From contig NZ_JACCBX010000001.1 in assembly GCF_013409995.1 (NCBI RefSeq), positions 370,932 through 434,931 on the forward strand: 64,000 nt of DNA, in the 5' to 3' direction. Source of the DNA: Neobacillus driksii. GTDB lineage: Bacteria > Bacillota > Bacilli > Bacillales > Cytobacillaceae. The position numbers and the translations under genes were made by a program. Under the pieces are notes generated by a model. It was not told the DNA's origin. It ran no database searches and saw only the letters and a list, made by a program, of their open reading frames with translations. Below are positions 63,838-64,000 of this stretch, piece by piece; the stretch's first letter is position 1; each line of letters begins with the position of its first letter.

Positions 63838-64000
63838 AATAGACTTTTATCAAAGGGATATTTGCACAATTAATCTAGCAATCTTGTGAAATACGTCACA
63901 TTAAATTTCCTCCCTACAATGTGTCGTAGTTTACAGGGGTGGTTTCATTAAGGTGGTGATGCGAGGAAAATAAGTAATATTTCTTTTATAGGTCAAGAAA

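Noticed and set aside
63838..64000. Start of a further gene at the right edge
   Set aside because: GTG/ATG codons near 63957-63963 run into TAA within seven codons; no supported start lies in the remaining bases, so the next gene cannot be called.
1..64000. tRNA, rRNA, tmRNA or T-box elements
   Set aside because: No recognisable tRNA cloverleaf, rRNA segment or T-box sequence was noticed by eye; a covariance-model scan would be needed to exclude small RNAs.

Overview
The window is AT-rich chromosomal DNA from a Gram-positive, probably spore-forming member of the Bacillaceae. It carries tagU-like LCP, yvyE, degS, degU, a degV-family gene, comFA, comFC, hpf and secA in an order close to that around tagU-hpf-secA in Bacillus subtilis. 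Low GC, strong GGAGG ribosome sites, a CotF-type coat protein and frequent GTG/TTG starts agree. A Neobacillus- or Mesobacillus-like organism is a guess, not a demonstrated assignment.

Region 1 (1-7.3 kb) is mixed. It holds an M15 carboxypeptidase lipoprotein and a cyclic-di-GMP-I riboswitch in front of a 56-residue protein. Next come a non-coding array of DnaA-box-like 9-mers spaced exactly 21 bp apart, a copper nitrite reductase (nirK) behind an FNR-type operator at about -41.5, and cutC. Membrane and hypothetical proteins, including three genes of 31-56 codons, fill the rest.

Region 2 (7.4-28 kb) is a surface-protein island. Six secreted proteins each carry a triple cell-wall-binding repeat 2 (CWB2) module joined to a different partner: a beta-propeller, an Ig-like domain, a YfkN-type double phosphoesterase, a PIG-L/LmbE-type deacetylase, an N-acetylmuramoyl-L-alanine amidase and a SpoIID/LytB domain. 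In the YfkN and SpoIID proteins the CWB2 triplet lies inside the partner domain rather than at an end. Wall-polymer genes (mnaA, an LTA-synthase-like gene, galU, galE) are interleaved.

Region 3 (28-45 kb) is a wall-polysaccharide locus: a UDP-ManNAcA-type dehydrogenase, two TagA/WecG transferases, two TagO/WecA initiating transferases, a MurJ-like and a Wzx-like flippase, a Wzy-like polymerase, several GT4/GT2 glycosyltransferases and an LCP ligase. A reasonable model is that this locus builds the anionic polymer to which the CWB2 proteins attach, and that LCP links the polymer to peptidoglycan.

Region 4 (45-59 kb) is the conserved degSU-comF-hpf-secA neighbourhood. comFB and the large flagellar cluster found here in B. 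subtilis are missing, and secA is inverted. A 276-bp MITE-like inverted-repeat element lies at 53.4-53.7 kb.

Region 5 (59.4-63.8 kb) is an apparent operon of a 10-heme and a 12-heme membrane-anchored cytochrome c, a TPR protein and a secreted NHL propeller. It looks like an uncharacterised extracytoplasmic electron-transfer module. No rRNA, tRNA, CRISPR array, prophage or transposase gene was seen.
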